Below are positions 14,901 to 25,766 of a stretch of DNA of 64,000 nt, in pieces. A program made the translations under genes and the position numbers. Positions within the stretch are counted from its first letter, which is position 1; every line of letters begins with the position of its first letter. Location: assembly GCF_964204865.1 (NCBI RefSeq), contig NC_135263.1, positions 17,343,426-17,407,425 of the forward strand, given 5' to 3'. The DNA is from Styela clava (taxonomy: Eukaryota; Chordata; Ascidiacea; Stolidobranchia; Styelidae). Under the pieces are notes generated by a model. It had not been told where the DNA came from. It searched no databases and saw only the letters and a program-made list of their open reading frames with translations.

Positions 14901-17900
14901 TCGCTGTTTCGGTATTGGATTTTATCTCCATTAAAATTTGACTTTGTGAGTTCTGGATTGCTCTCAACACCTTGTTCCGAATGATTTCGAACATTTTGCT
15001 CTATCAAAACTATCGCGGGTGGAGTTGGTTTTGATTTTCTGGTAAATCTTAAACGTGATTCAGTTTTATTTCCTTTATCTGATTTACTTTGCTTGTTAAC
15101 TGAAGATTGTCGTTGCTTTTTACGATTGCGGTTTTTTCGTCTACTGTTTACTTTCTTTTCTCTTGAATTTGGTTCCTTGGTTTTTTTTGTAGGATGTTGA
15201 GAATCGGTAGAAACATAGTTCACAATACCAGTCGATGAGATTGCCACTTCGGCGGTCGAATTTATTTTATCGTCACTCACATTTCGAGTTGTGATACTCA
15301 TCAATGTTTCTAATGTTATTGTCGTGTCTGCACTGATGGTCGATATAGCGGGTTTAGCTAAATTATGAGAGGTCACAGTTCCGATATTCGGTTGCATCCC
15401 TGGAAAAGGGCAAAGCAAATGTAAATTTAAAGGTGAGACTCTGTATAGAACTATGTCTCTATTTCAACTCTAAATTATACAGCAGTGAACAATATACGTG
15501 TGATACATTTTACTGGGTCCCGGTCAAAAATATCCGCACTTTCTATTTTATCTAACCCAAACTAATATAAAATCAAACGAGAGCAATCAAATTTTTTATC
15601 TTAATCATGAATAATGTTGCTTGTTCTTGAAAAATCGAGCTTCTACATTGAAAAGAGAATGCATACGAGTCAACGAGGATTTACCTGATGTAAATACGCT
15701 TTGGGTGTCATTTTCTATAGAATTGGCCGTAGTCGCTGCTGGTGTCAATTTTCCGCTCGATCTGTTCAAATCAAATTATATTTTACTATTCTAACCTAAT
15801 CGTGAAAATATGTCTTCTTCGAAAAATAGTATGTTTGATGCTCTCTGTCAACTCACGTGAATGCATAATCCATGTCTACAGTAGTATCTTTGGCAAAGTT
15901 GGGAGGCGATTTTGTTGTAAAAATTTCTTCAATATGGATGTTTTTGTTGTCTGCGCTACTTGGTGAAATTATTCCTGTTTTAATGAAAAAATATTTGAAA
16001 CATTGAAATCTAACCAACTTAAATATATTATTTTCAATGTTTATTGAATTATTTAATTAATTATGCGATAGCTTTATTTAGCGCACTGCCTGTTGGCGAT
16101 TAATATGGGCAATATGTTTGTGTGGTGGCCAGCGTAGTCAGTTTGGTACAGAATGCAATATACGAGTTTTGGTCGATAGAAAATTTGATTTCCATGAAGT
16201 TTATATGATGCTTTGACCGTATACCATTGCAATTTTTTAAATTTCCTATTTTGAAACATGTAAAAGCAGCATTGTAAATTCAAAACTGGGCGTTGGAAAT
16301 CACAAAATTAGATAATATTCAGGATTTAAGCACAAAATTCTTTAATAATCTGATGTCTTTGCATCCATGTATAAATACAACAATAAATAAATGGGACTGT
16401 GGCCAAAGACGCGAGCCGTGGCAGTTTCCATTATTAAATAAAGTCTGGGAATAATTGAATTAAATGCGTCTTGATTCAACGCCATATGTAACAATATGGC
16501 TTGTGGCCCAATCTGATATTGGCTTTAACCAAGTAGAAAATTGGCCTTGTATACAGTTTTTCAAACCGTATGAGCTGTGGTAGCGTAATAAAAAAATTTG
16601 CTAAAGTGGGATCTCTAGTCTCTAGTGGGTATATCAAATATGCTTTCATATTAGATCCGTTCGACTAATTCAAATTTTTGGCATATATCACCGCCTTCCA
16701 AGTATTGGCAACAGATTGCAAGTTTGTGGCATTGTAACTCGTCAATTCTTGTATTTTGCAGCGGTGAATATTATTTATTTTCTAACAGTACATTAAATAT
16801 AATAAAAAGACGAAGCAATATTTTTCATAATATGGAAAGTACAATACAAATACAAGAAACCGCTATATTTACTAAAAAAGAATTTAGGACCTGGTAAATT
16901 TGGAAAATACGATTTCGGCATCTCGATAGAACACTATAGTAATATTGAACCACATAAATACAAAGTTCCTCACCGAAATAAGATAGTCCAAATAGAGAGG
17001 CACAAATAATTGCTACGACCGATGGGACCAATAAGAGCGCGAACACACATTTCCTGTTATTTCCCGACATTGCTCCGTTCGTGTTATGTTTTGAGCCCCC
17101 TAAAACAAAGAAGCAATGTTTGCGCAATAAAAAATTTACTTAAAAAAAGAAATGTACCGCATGCTTTTCACTTAAATATTATATAAATTTTAAAAATATG
17201 AAACCGATCAGTGGTGTTCAGTGAAATACAGTAAATCTTCACCAAACAAACCCCCGAGACGGTCGTTCTTATTCTAATATATATATATATATGTGGCTGC
17301 TCGCAGTTCTAGTAGTCTAATATTATCATGCTAATATTAATAAATAAAGTTAGTATAATTAATGACTCACTTAACGGTTTCAGAGTATCGGCTTCAGCGG
17401 TGCTTGATAAATAAAGATTAGAATCAAATTCACTGTACTCCGAGCGGTAGGCTAACATAATGTTTGAACTGCAGAGTGGCTCGGTATCAAATCTTCCCGT
17501 ATTCTGCCTAACAAATCGAGGATTTTCCGATTCGTCAATAACTTTCTCGTCGTTGAATGAATTACAAGCGCTACAGTTATCGCTGACGATACTTTTCTTT
17601 TGCAATGTTTGACAATCGATGGTGTCACGCGCAGTTTTTCCAATGCTTGGGCAAGAACCATTATCCCGATCGATACAGCCACTTGCATTTGCGTGATCTT
17701 CTATCATCGCATGCTCCCTGCTTCCATTAGTCAATGAGTAACGGGGTGAGATTTGATCAAAATCACGTGTGCCCTCGTTCGCCTCGATAGGTGACGTAAC
17801 TCTCTTATATTCAGTTTCCATTTTTCGCTCTTGATTGAAATTCTCGCAAATAAGTGAATGGTCTAACGTCTTCGGTGTTTTTAGTGCGATTGCAGTTTTA

Positions 17901-18625
17901 TTCATGTCTTCTGAAGATTGTCCGTACTCAAAGGCAGCGTCTGGTAATTACAGATTTCAATTTGGTATTAGATAAAACTCAATGAACATTGAAACAAATT
18001 GTATAATACATCAAAGAATTGGTATTATTATCTTGCGAACTTATTATTTTCTGCAAGTTTTCTCAGAATTTTATCATATTTCTAACATTTCATTCTGAAG
18101 ACGAATCATACCTTTATTCGATACTTTGACATTTTGTAAATCAGATATCTTAGGAAGTTTGCGCCCAGTACTCCTATTGGCATCGGATGAAAACTCAGAC
18201 TCCATTTTCGAACAAGTCTGTTTTGACGAATCCTCAAGTCTATGGCGTTTTCTGTCAGTATGCGCAGCCATATTTAAGTTATTATTACGCGCAAGAGACA
18301 AAGATTCACTATTGCAAAACCGTTTTATTGCACATGGCTCGCTCACTGTTCGCCGTATTTCTCGCATGACTGGTGAGACAAAACGCAGTGGTGCTCCTGG
18401 AGGTGGATCCGGAGGAGGTGGTAAAGGTGTCCGAGTAGAGTTGCTTCGTAGATTTGAAATCGACGGAGGTCTTCTCTTTTTGTATCTGGGTTTCCCGTCT
18501 TTTCGACGCCTCTCTGATACAGATTTTGTCCGTTTTGCATGCAAAAATGTTGAGTATGTGCTGTAGTCATGAACATCAAATTTTGGTGATCCAGGGTCCG
18601 TTGAAACATCCGGCTGCGAATCCAT
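3317..18625 (-). CDS. CORIN: Corin-like type II membrane serine protease, 25 exons
   Basis: Corin is a membrane-anchored trypsin-fold protease; in vertebrates it activates pro-atrial natriuretic peptide at the cell surface. Exons, 3' to 5' of the gene: 3317-3490, 4064-4227, 4623-4750, 5054-5170, 5662-5922, 6146-6253, 6453-6639, 7018-7128, 7212-7306, 7441-7573, 7704-7882, 8259-8387, 8462-8606, 9183-9287, 9618-9740, 9978-10091, 11352-11459, 12878-13012, 13613-13975, 14299-15399, 15685-15761, 15857-15974, 16974-17099, 17371-17940, 18112-18625. All junction phases agree, giving 5,385 nt and about 1,794 aa. The order (cytoplasmic, TM ~379-403, Fz1, LDLa1-5, Fz2, LDLa6-8, SRCR, trypsin) is that of vertebrate corin. 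The start is the first ATG in the most 5' exon; an acceptor-like TACAG lies 7 bp before it, so a 5' UTR intron or leader trans-splicing is possible. The protein is much longer than human corin (1,042 aa) because of its cytoplasmic and stalk regions. A direct ortholog is likely; substrate is unknown. Confidence 0.9.
5662..6639 (-). other. SRCR domain exons of the corin-like gene
   Basis: The domain spans exons 6453-6639, 6146-6253 and the start of 5662-5922, about residues 1416-1530. Visible SRCR features are [12 protein letters not shown], then LACSQMKY, and a closing [18 protein letters not shown] in which the last Cys probably tethers the prodomain to the protease after activation. In corin this scavenger-receptor domain directly precedes the protease, as here. 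The junctions are phase 2 and match on both sides. Confidence 0.85.
7018..7573 (-). other. LDLa repeats 6-8 of the corin-like gene
   Basis: Three exons (7441-7573, 7212-7306, 7018-7128) each encode one LDL-receptor class A repeat, about residues 1304-1415. Each keeps six cysteines and the acidic calcium-binding end: [20 protein letters not shown] and [10 protein letters not shown]. The link [11 protein letters not shown] between repeats 6 and 7 resembles the equivalent link in vertebrate corin. An alternative downstream donor for 7441-7573 was rejected because only the GTCAGT donor preserves phase. Confidence 0.9.
7704..8606 (-). other. Frizzled-like domain 2 of the corin-like gene
   Basis: Exons 8462-8606, 8259-8387 and 7704-7882 encode a Frizzled cysteine-rich domain, about residues 1153-1290. 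It starts [11 protein letters not shown] with YNVTAFPN, continues [16 protein letters not shown] and ends [16 protein letters not shown] with WPAFLSC. About 28 residues are inserted between APP and LPCRELC relative to the family pattern. The intron after exon 8259-8387 uses a GC donor (CCAAG|GCAAGT); it is the only nearby donor that keeps the frame. Confidence 0.87.
10396..10951. mobile_element. hAT-like element remnant in a corin intron
   Basis: The ends are CAGCGTTTCTCAA and TTTGAGAACCACTG, imperfect inverted repeats of the hAT type. Near-identical 8-bp flanks (GACTAGAG at 10388-10395, GGCTAGAG at 10952-10959) look like an aged target duplication. Inside, around 10770-10825, a degraded frame on the plus strand reads like the end of a hAT transposase ([14 protein letters not shown], compare CExGFSAxT). 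It is a dead, internally deleted copy. Confidence 0.75.
11047..11274. repeat. Tandem duplication, two 114-bp copies
   Basis: A unit starting GGTCGATATCGAAACGCG occurs at 11047 and again at 11161, then both run into CAAACTTAAAAAA. The copies are essentially identical, which suggests a recent duplication or an assembly artefact. It lies in a corin intron beside the hAT remnant and is open in more than one frame by chance. Confidence 0.88.
12429..12739. mobile_element. Short hAT-like MITE in a corin intron
   Basis: The ends CAGTGATTCTCAAAC and GGGAACCACTG form hAT-type inverted repeats about 310 bp apart. The flanking 8-mers (ACCTAAGC, TCCTGAAC) match only partly. A C run of about 18 lies near the right end. 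No coding capacity. Confidence 0.6.
13613..15399 (-). other. Frizzled-like domain 1 and preceding stalk of the corin-like gene
   Basis: Exon 14299-15399 encodes a long Ser/Thr- and Lys/Arg-rich stalk (about 469-715) and then the first half of a Frizzled domain: [17 protein letters not shown], later [18 protein letters not shown]. Exon 13613-13975 supplies the closing cysteines ([15 protein letters not shown]) and a linker of about 100 aa. The stalk has a dense basic stretch ([13 protein letters not shown]) that could be a proprotein-convertase site; this is inference. The stalk is far longer than in vertebrate corin. Confidence 0.82.
15685..17099 (-). other. Transmembrane and juxtamembrane exons of the corin-like gene
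   Basis: Exon 16974-17099 carries the only clear hydrophobic segment of the protein ([20 protein letters not shown], about residues 378-403), preceded by basic residues, as expected for a type II membrane protein. Exons 15857-15974 and 15685-15761 encode a short extracellular Ser/Thr-rich linker. They have no known domain and were placed by splice-site quality and matching phase on both sides. Confidence 0.78.
17371..18625 (-). other. N-terminal cytoplasmic exons of the corin-like gene
   Basis: Exons 18112-18625 and 17371-17940 encode about 361 residues before the membrane helix, far more than the short tail of vertebrate corin. The region has a proline run ([15 protein letters not shown]) that could bind SH3 or WW domains, an Arg/Lys-rich patch before it, and many Ser residues. 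There is no recognised domain. The first exon ends in phase 1 and joins the second in frame (VSNK-D-AAFEYG). It is less certain than the rest because no homology supports it. Confidence 0.65.
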
Positions 18626-20886
18626 CCTTTTCTGTACATTTATCAATTAGTCCGCATCAAGTGAAGGAAATCACCTTACATACCTGCACTTTTGTACAAA
18701 TTCAAAGTCTGCGTGTAGCGCGTACGAATCGATAATCTCGCATCAAGCGATAAAACAATTACACATTTCCCATGAGAATTTGATATCGCACAAGTGCTCA
18801 AGTCCGTTTTAGAAAAAGTCAAATGATCGGAACGATTCAATTCCGCTTTATTGAATAAAAAATTATCTAATATGGTGCGCGGGGTATTAAAATATTAATA
18901 TATATATTTATATTGTTTTGGATGGTCATAAATGATTCAATGGTCATCAGAAGCTTAGCATTTCACTATTATCATTTTTATTGTTCAAAATAAGATTCTT
19001 ATTAATTGAAATACGGAAAGGAATGATTGCTGGTAAATATGGCTCTTTTTTATATTTAGTTCACTGAAGACTAGTAAATATTGTACTGGCAAAAGGTAAG
19101 GAATTTTGATACGTTTAAATTTTTTGAAGCGCTCCGTTTAAAACAGTTTTATTTATGATTCTTTGATTATAATAAACCTATGAAAAGGTCAATGAAATCC
19201 ATTATAATCGTTTGCTTTATTTCGCGTTACTTCAAGTAAACATCATCGTTAGTGAAATGCAGTGGGTTATTTTTAGAATGTGTTTGAAACTTCAGTCCAC
19301 CGTCAAGGATAAAAACGGATGAAAGCGGGAATAAAGTACTCAGAAGTGCAAACAACTTTTATAACAATTAGATTCAAAACGTACAAACATTATCAAAATG
19401 CTCGTCTATAACACAAATGAAACTTAAGTTTCACTTCTACACTCACAAGATTTATTTTCGAAACATAAAATCGCAATATGATTAACTATTATGCAGATTT
19501 GTTTATGGAACATATTTTTTGGCCGTCCCATGGGATTCCCGTTGGAATACAATTCAATAAAAATTATTGAATTTATGAAAATTTAGATTTGTTGTCCACT
19601 AAATAGGACTACATGTACATAAAGACATGCAAAATGACAAAATTTATTGACTTTAGATATGAAACTTCAAAAGTATTGTCTAATATGACATTTCATTCAA
19701 AATTCAGTATCACAGCCCCCTCTGCCAAAACTACTCGAAAAAGTTTTCAGTGATCGGTCAAACTCTTTTTCATCCCGGAAACGGCTTTTAAACGATAAAA
19801 CCACAAGAGTGTGAATTGATTGACAGTTACCCGTCCCATACCCCAAAAAACACCTTTTTCTGCCTCGATCGCAATAAAAAAAATTCTGGGTTATGTGGAC
19901 GCAATACCAGTTTCTTATTATCGTTACCATCACTTACGGCTTACGCTATACTATACGCGCTGTGATTTCTGACTCTGTATACGGACTATCGCGCTACCAC
20001 GTTCCTCGCCATCATGTTAAAGCTCGGACATAATGTTAATTTTGTTGATGCACAAAACCTAACCTTATATAAAATTGCTCCGCTTGTCTCTATTACCCCC
20101 TTGTCCATTGAGAAATACAAATATCTGCTGTCTTATCCCATTTCATGGAAACGTCCCATGGGCAAGCCTGCTAACATGTCACAACAACACAATTTGCGAG
20201 ATTATTTGTTATTTAGTGTTAGCTAAATTGATATGAATTAAATGCACAACTTGAAACAAAAAATTCGTGGGTAAAAATTTGAGAAGGCCTATGTACAAAT
20301 ATTCACGCGTGCAAAAAAAAGTTTTAATTAGGTTATGTTCTAATAGATATTGCTGACTTCCTGAATTGTGGTTCTCTCCTGCATGGCTCCCACAAGTTCA
20401 TACGTTATGAAGCTGTATCTTGAGATCCCAACAGAAAGGGATAATAATTTATCATGCATATGTGACAGGAGTGTGTGTGATATCATCCAACCTTTAGGTG
20501 AACCCCATATGATATAGATATCACTTGTCTGACAATTCTTCATCACACTGATTGTCAAAGTGAATTATAAAGTTTTTGAAGTATTGACTAGGAATACATA
20601 ATAATAAATAGGTCGCCACTGCATTAAACCAAATTTTATGATGATTCTTACTTGCCTTCTGGAAAATGCCTCCTTGAATGGAGGACGAACATTTGAGATG
20701 GACATGCGATCAAATCTGTTGCTTTACAAGTGTGTTTTTGTATATAACCAACAATAAGCGCCTAAAATTGGTGGGGCTGAAGCAGTCCCGCCAGTCTTCA
20801 GGTAAAAAATCTTAAAACTGTACATTCAACCGTAAACTCTTTGTCTAACTATACATGTATTCTAACTGATGTAGCGTTCTTATTTG
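18626..20886. other. Non-coding region upstream of the corin-like gene
   Basis: Should include the promoter and 5' UTR of the minus-strand corin-like gene. I see no coding exon. I could not assign a TATA box or transcription start with confidence. Confidence 0.4.
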
Positions 20887-21116
20887 GGTGCTCCCGAAGT
20901 ATGCGAACCAAGATGGCGGACATCAGAACGTAACATGGGTAACAGGTTAGGCGATAATTTTTTTCCAATTTTCCTTATTTTAGTCCTATTAGCAGTTCGA
21001 AGACTAGCCAAGAGCCTCCCGTAGTATTTATACCTAAAATTATGGCCTAACCCTAACCTAGTACACATATTACATTCCGATGTCCGCCATCTTGGTTCGC
21101 ATACTTCGGGAGCCCC
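20887..21116. mobile_element. 230-bp MITE with 8-bp target duplication
   Basis: Terminal inverted repeats of more than 35 bp (left GGTGCTCCCGAAGTATGCG, right complement GGGGCTCCCGAAGTATGCG) bound a non-coding centre. The element is flanked by a perfect 8-bp direct repeat CTTATTTG at 20879-20886 and 21117-21124. An 8-bp duplication fits hAT or related superfamilies. Confidence 0.85.
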
Positions 21117-21815
21117 CTTATTTGTATAAGAGTCATTCCTTATTGTGGGTCCTTTATTCATTTTAGTGCGTATCAACCCATTTATGACTATTGCATGGTG
21201 TCAAATATTCCCTAATATCCATGGTCATTATAAACAGAATGAATAAATATACAAACATAACAATGAGAAGAAACATATCAATCAATCATTTATTTTTTGT
21301 AATAGATTTTAATATCCCATACAATCAGAACAAAATTTAATGAAAATAAACTACATTCAGATAAAATGTTACAAAGTTTATTAGTTTTTCGCAATCCTGA
21401 CTCTGGGATAATATTAATTTATAGCCTACTATGAAAACTTGAGTGTAAGCATACCAGAAGATCAGTCTGCTTTGATCTGTTTCATTGTTTCACTAAAAAC
21501 ATTCTGATTCATACTAGAAACTGTGGTATCATATGATTTTTATTAAATCTGATCTGGTGTATTAGTCTAGTCAGCCAATACGGACGCAGTCATGGTGCGC
21601 CATGGTGCTCTGTTATATCCTAAAATAAATCCATGAGTTCGACCCGGATTGCTCGAACGAGTGAGTGCCCAAAACATCGTTCCAGCTGTATTTGTGTATA
21701 AAATTCCTCAAAAACGACACATAAATACCAGAACGAAGCCGCTTCCCTGGGCTTCAAGATATGCCAAAAAATGGTGTCAGCACTCAAGCATACCGTTGCA
21801 GCCGTGAGCGAACTA

Positions 21816-22280
21816 CAGGGAGTCCTCGACTTACGACGTTGTTCCGTTCTTGAGACGCGGTGTAACCCGAATTTCAGTGCAAGTCGGAATATCCAAAATA
21901 GCGTACAGTATCACTGAAACTGTGTACCATCATTGATGACTACATAATGGATAGAAAACTCATTGTTACCGTCGCAGACGTCGCACGCTTGAGTGGCCTT
22001 CTGTAAAATCGTATTCTGGAGGCTCAAACCATAAGGTATCAATGGTACCATGTGACTGAAGCTTAGTGATTATTCGTTCATAATCGTAATAGTTCGAAAT
22101 TGTCCACGTCATTTACGATGTAAATGACGAAAACCAATGAGCCCAAAGCACTGATTTTCTTGATCACAAAGATCCAGTTTAAGGGCTTAGATATTACAGT
22201 ACAGTATTATCTTTTTATGAAGTGCGTTCGTAACCTCGGAACAGCGTAAGTCGCGACCGTCGTAACCCGAAGACTCCCTG
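21816..22280. mobile_element. 465-bp Tc1/mariner-type MITE
   Basis: Inverted ends CAGGGAGTCCTCGACTTACG and its imperfect complement (CAGGGAGTCTTCGGGTTACG) are flanked on both sides by TA, the Tc1/mariner target. No transposase remains. It lies just outside the large MULE block. Confidence 0.8.
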
Positions 22281-22598
22281 TATATCTATATTTTAGTTCA
22301 CACACAACCACCGGTTGGATACGACCAAAGCGTATATATAATATATTGGATACGACTTCCTTAACCATGAACTTCACGCATCAGCTACGTTAACTATTTC
22401 CGCACCCGACGTGGACTGGTAGCGGTACCGGTAACCGAAAGAGAAGCGGTGGTTTACCATATGATTATAATGTATAAGCAGTCTAATCTGTCTCTTCTCC
22501 CCTCCGGGATAAATAAAAATTTCTTTGCCTATCCGGATAGTGAAAACTAGATATCCGAAGTAGTGCTGCTCCGGTTCGATCCATTGAACTGGAAATAG

Positions 22599-22608
22599 GC
22601 TACATCTC
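22599..22608. repeat. Left target-site duplication of the MULE block
   Basis: GCTACATCTC directly precedes the left terminal repeat. The same 10 bases occur at 33661-33670, directly after the composite block. MULE duplications are typically 9-10 bp. Confidence 0.75.
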
Positions 22609-22844
22609 ACCAAAGTTACCATAGCAGACATCTCTCAGCGGACATCTCTCTCGTTTTCGGAACGGTAAAATAGCGTTGCCAGAAAACGATTCAACATGGC
22701 ACTTAAATGCCGCATCGGAAAAAAAGGAAAGCTAGTCGCAAAGTACTTGCCAGATTTACGGCGAAATTTTGCTACACTCGGAATTACACGAAACTTATCT
22801 GTAATTTCCGATGGCCGGGCAGATTTTTGAAGATGATATAAAAA

Positions 22845-23862
22845 AAGAACTTATATTGAAGTCATCCTAATTCAAGTTTTATGAAATTTATATGTTGGGA
22901 ACATATAATATTACATTGTCAAACATGACCAAAAAGAAATTTCACATTAAAATTAATAAATGTCGGCATTTTAACCCCAAATTCTGTACTTTTCGATTAG
23001 GTGCCCCACTTTTAGATAAGATATCTCAAAAAAACATATTGTGAAGTCATTTGGAACCAAGTTTCAGAAAAATTGTATGTCGAGAATATATAATAATATC
23101 TTGTTAAACATGGCCCAAACAGGAATTTTACATCAAAATTAATAAATATCAGTATTTCAACCCCAAATTTTGTACTTTTCGATTACGTGCCCCACTTTTG
23201 AATAAAATATCCTAGAAGAACATATTGTGAAGTAACCTCGAACCAAGTTTGAGAAAAATTGTATGTCGGTAACATATATTAATATCTTGTTAAACATGGC
23301 CCAAACAGGAATTTTACATCAAAGTTAGTGAATATCGGCATTTTACCCCGAAAATTTGAACTTTTCGATTACGTGCCCTACTTTTGAATAAAATATCCCA
23401 AAAGAACATATTGTGAAGTAACCTCGAACCAAGTTTGAGAAAAATTGTATGTCGGGAACATATATTAATATCTTGTTAAACATGGCCCAAACAGAAATTT
23501 TCCATCAAAATTAGTGAATATCAGTATTTCAACCCCAAATTTTGTACTTTTCGATTACGTGCCCCACTTTTGAATAAAATATCCTAGAAGAACATATTGT
23601 GAAGTAACCTCGAACCAAGTTTGAGAAAAATTGTATGTCGGGAACATATATTAATATCTTGTTAAACATGGCCCAAACAGGAATTTTACATCAAAATTAG
23701 TGAATATCGACATTTTAACCCAAAATTTTGGACTTTTCGATTACGTGCCCCACTTTTGAATAAAATATCCTAGAAGAACATATTGTGAAGTAACCTAGAA
23801 CCAAGTTTGAGAAAAATTGTATGTCGGGAACATATAATAATATCTTGTCAAACAGGAATTCT
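22845..23862. repeat. Left subterminal array, 186-bp units
   Basis: Between five and six direct copies with a period of exactly 186 bp: the marker TTTCGATTA falls at 22991, 23177, 23363, 23549 and 23735. Units are A/T-rich and about 90% alike by eye. They are the reverse complement of the array at 30233-31132, so the two arms could pair as a large foldback. Confidence 0.93.
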
Positions 23863-24165
23863 TGTCATCCTAATGCCAAATCAAACCATATCATTTTAAC
23901 ATAATTGGGCATCGTTTTATGCTTGTTCAGTAGTAGCTTGAAAGGTGATGCATTAAGATATGTCATGCGTAACATTACCATTGTTATGTAACTGAGTAAG
24001 ATCTACTGTTACGTAATAATCATAACATTTGTGAGCATGCCGTATTTGGCAGTTGACATTCTTTCCTGAGGAGCCTTCACCGAATCTGCTACGGTATTCC
24101 GGTCAACTACTGAGGTAAGTATCCTTTATTGTGATTAACATTCGTAACATAGATTACAGGTAAAC

Positions 24166-25672
24166 ATGAGGGGATTCCGAACACGACCCGTCGCTTATCC
24201 AAGAGGAGCTGCCACTGCGAGTGGTAAGCAAACCGCGTACCTCCGCAGCCCAAAAGAACAACATCGTCCACACCTTCTCCTACTGTCGGACAGCAATATA
24301 CGGAACATCACATTTCCGAAGGTGAGCTGGGTTTAATGGATTATAGGCATGAAATGTTTTAACCTATCTGCTCTATTTGTTACAGCGAGGTGACTTATTA
24401 TAATAGTAATTTTCTATCCCAAGGGTGAACCCCCATCCGCCCCATAATTGATTATAATAGCATATATAGAAAGTGACGCATGTATCAGTACTAGTGTACC
24501 GGAAAATACATGACAACCTTAGTATGAGTTACAAATAGGTCTATCACAAATAGCAAAAAACATTTACCACCCCCAAATATGAATTTGCTCCTTCACCACA
24601 CCCAAACGTTAATGGAATGTTTAATATTTATGTAATAGTAAAGTTGTACCCTACGTTAATAACTGCGATTTCAATACAGGTTGTTTCTCCGTCGCCTTCA
24701 TCTCCGTTCTCACTATCGTCTATTTGTTTGCCCGGCGGGCAATTACGACATGGTGTGGCGGAGATTTTGGGGACGGAGGCGTTCCCCGAAGTCGACTACC
24801 TCTTGTTGGCTCTGGGGACCAACGACGTTGCAGGATCTGGTGGCTGGGGCAAACAATCCCGAGAATACGCCGAGAAGCTGATTGGAGCGAGTCAGCAGGC
24901 TTATCCGGGAGTCAAGGTTTGTTTTAGAAGTATATATATCTACTCATTATCTAGTCCATATATATTTCTGTAGATATGTAAATAATTCAAGCATCAACAA
25001 AGTGCAATTAAGATTGTTTTTTGATGTTCATGTTGTTGAAAGAATTGCTTATCTCGGCAACTAATGGACTTTCCAACTTCAGTAGGCCTTCTTGAATATT
25101 AAAAAACACATTTTATTACGTTTTTCTCGACCATTAGACTATTTTTGCTCTCCAATGATTCTTGCAAATTCTCTGACCGCAACGCACCAGAGCCGTGACG
25201 CATGCTTTCACGAGCTGTAATCGTAATATATATAAAATATTTTTTGGATGTTCACTTATTGGTTAACAGCCAATTTATTAAGGAGAATACATGCTGTATT
25301 TCTAGATATTATTAGCGAAGATATTGCCCCAGTCAAATTGTTCCACTGCGGCAGCAAATAGGGACATGGATGCAATTGGCAAACTGCGCTCTCTACGCCT
25401 TCTCGACCTTGACGTTGGCAGTAATCCTTCGTACTGGAGCGACGATTTACATCAGTCGGATCGTGGATTGGCGCGATACATGCAGATTCTCGAGTCTGTA
25501 GTAGCAAGAATCGTACGAAAAGGTGAGATGTTTATGATGTCATTATTCTTTATATTGTATTTGTATTCTAAATTGTGAGTGAATAATAACTCGAGCAAAT
25601 GCTAACATATAAAACCAAAAATATTTTTAGACAACACTCCCGAATCTTCGAAAACAACTACAAAAAGGGCAT
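24166..25672 (+). CDS. SGNH-hydrolase-like protein inside the MULE element
   Basis: Four exons splice in phase: 24166-24321, 24680-24916, 25306-25522 and 25631-about 25672. A possible 5' leader exon ends with donor GAG|GTAAGT at 24114. The product has SGNH blocks: LLLLSDSN (Ser nucleophile), LLLALGTND (block III) and DDLHQSDRG (Asp-His pair), with ILLAKILPQSN between. It would be an esterase/lipase-fold enzyme; the substrate is unknown. It lies between the left array and the transposase on the same strand, so it appears to be cargo or part of the element polyprotein. The junction after exon 4 (donor GCAT|GTAAGT) is unresolved; it may splice into the transposase frame at an acceptor between 25760 and 25841, or the unspliced frame ends soon after. 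Confidence 0.75.
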
Positions 25673-25766
25673 GTAAGTATGACTCTTCCGTGTATTTGAA
25701 GTATGATTTCCCTGTGGTAGACTCTTCTGTTGGAACTGAGACTAAATTAATCCCTGCTTCCAGTAG

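Noticed and set aside
22845-23862. CRISPR-like array because of regular repeats
   Set aside because: Units are contiguous 186-bp repeats without spacers, in an animal genome, and are mirrored at the other end of a transposon.
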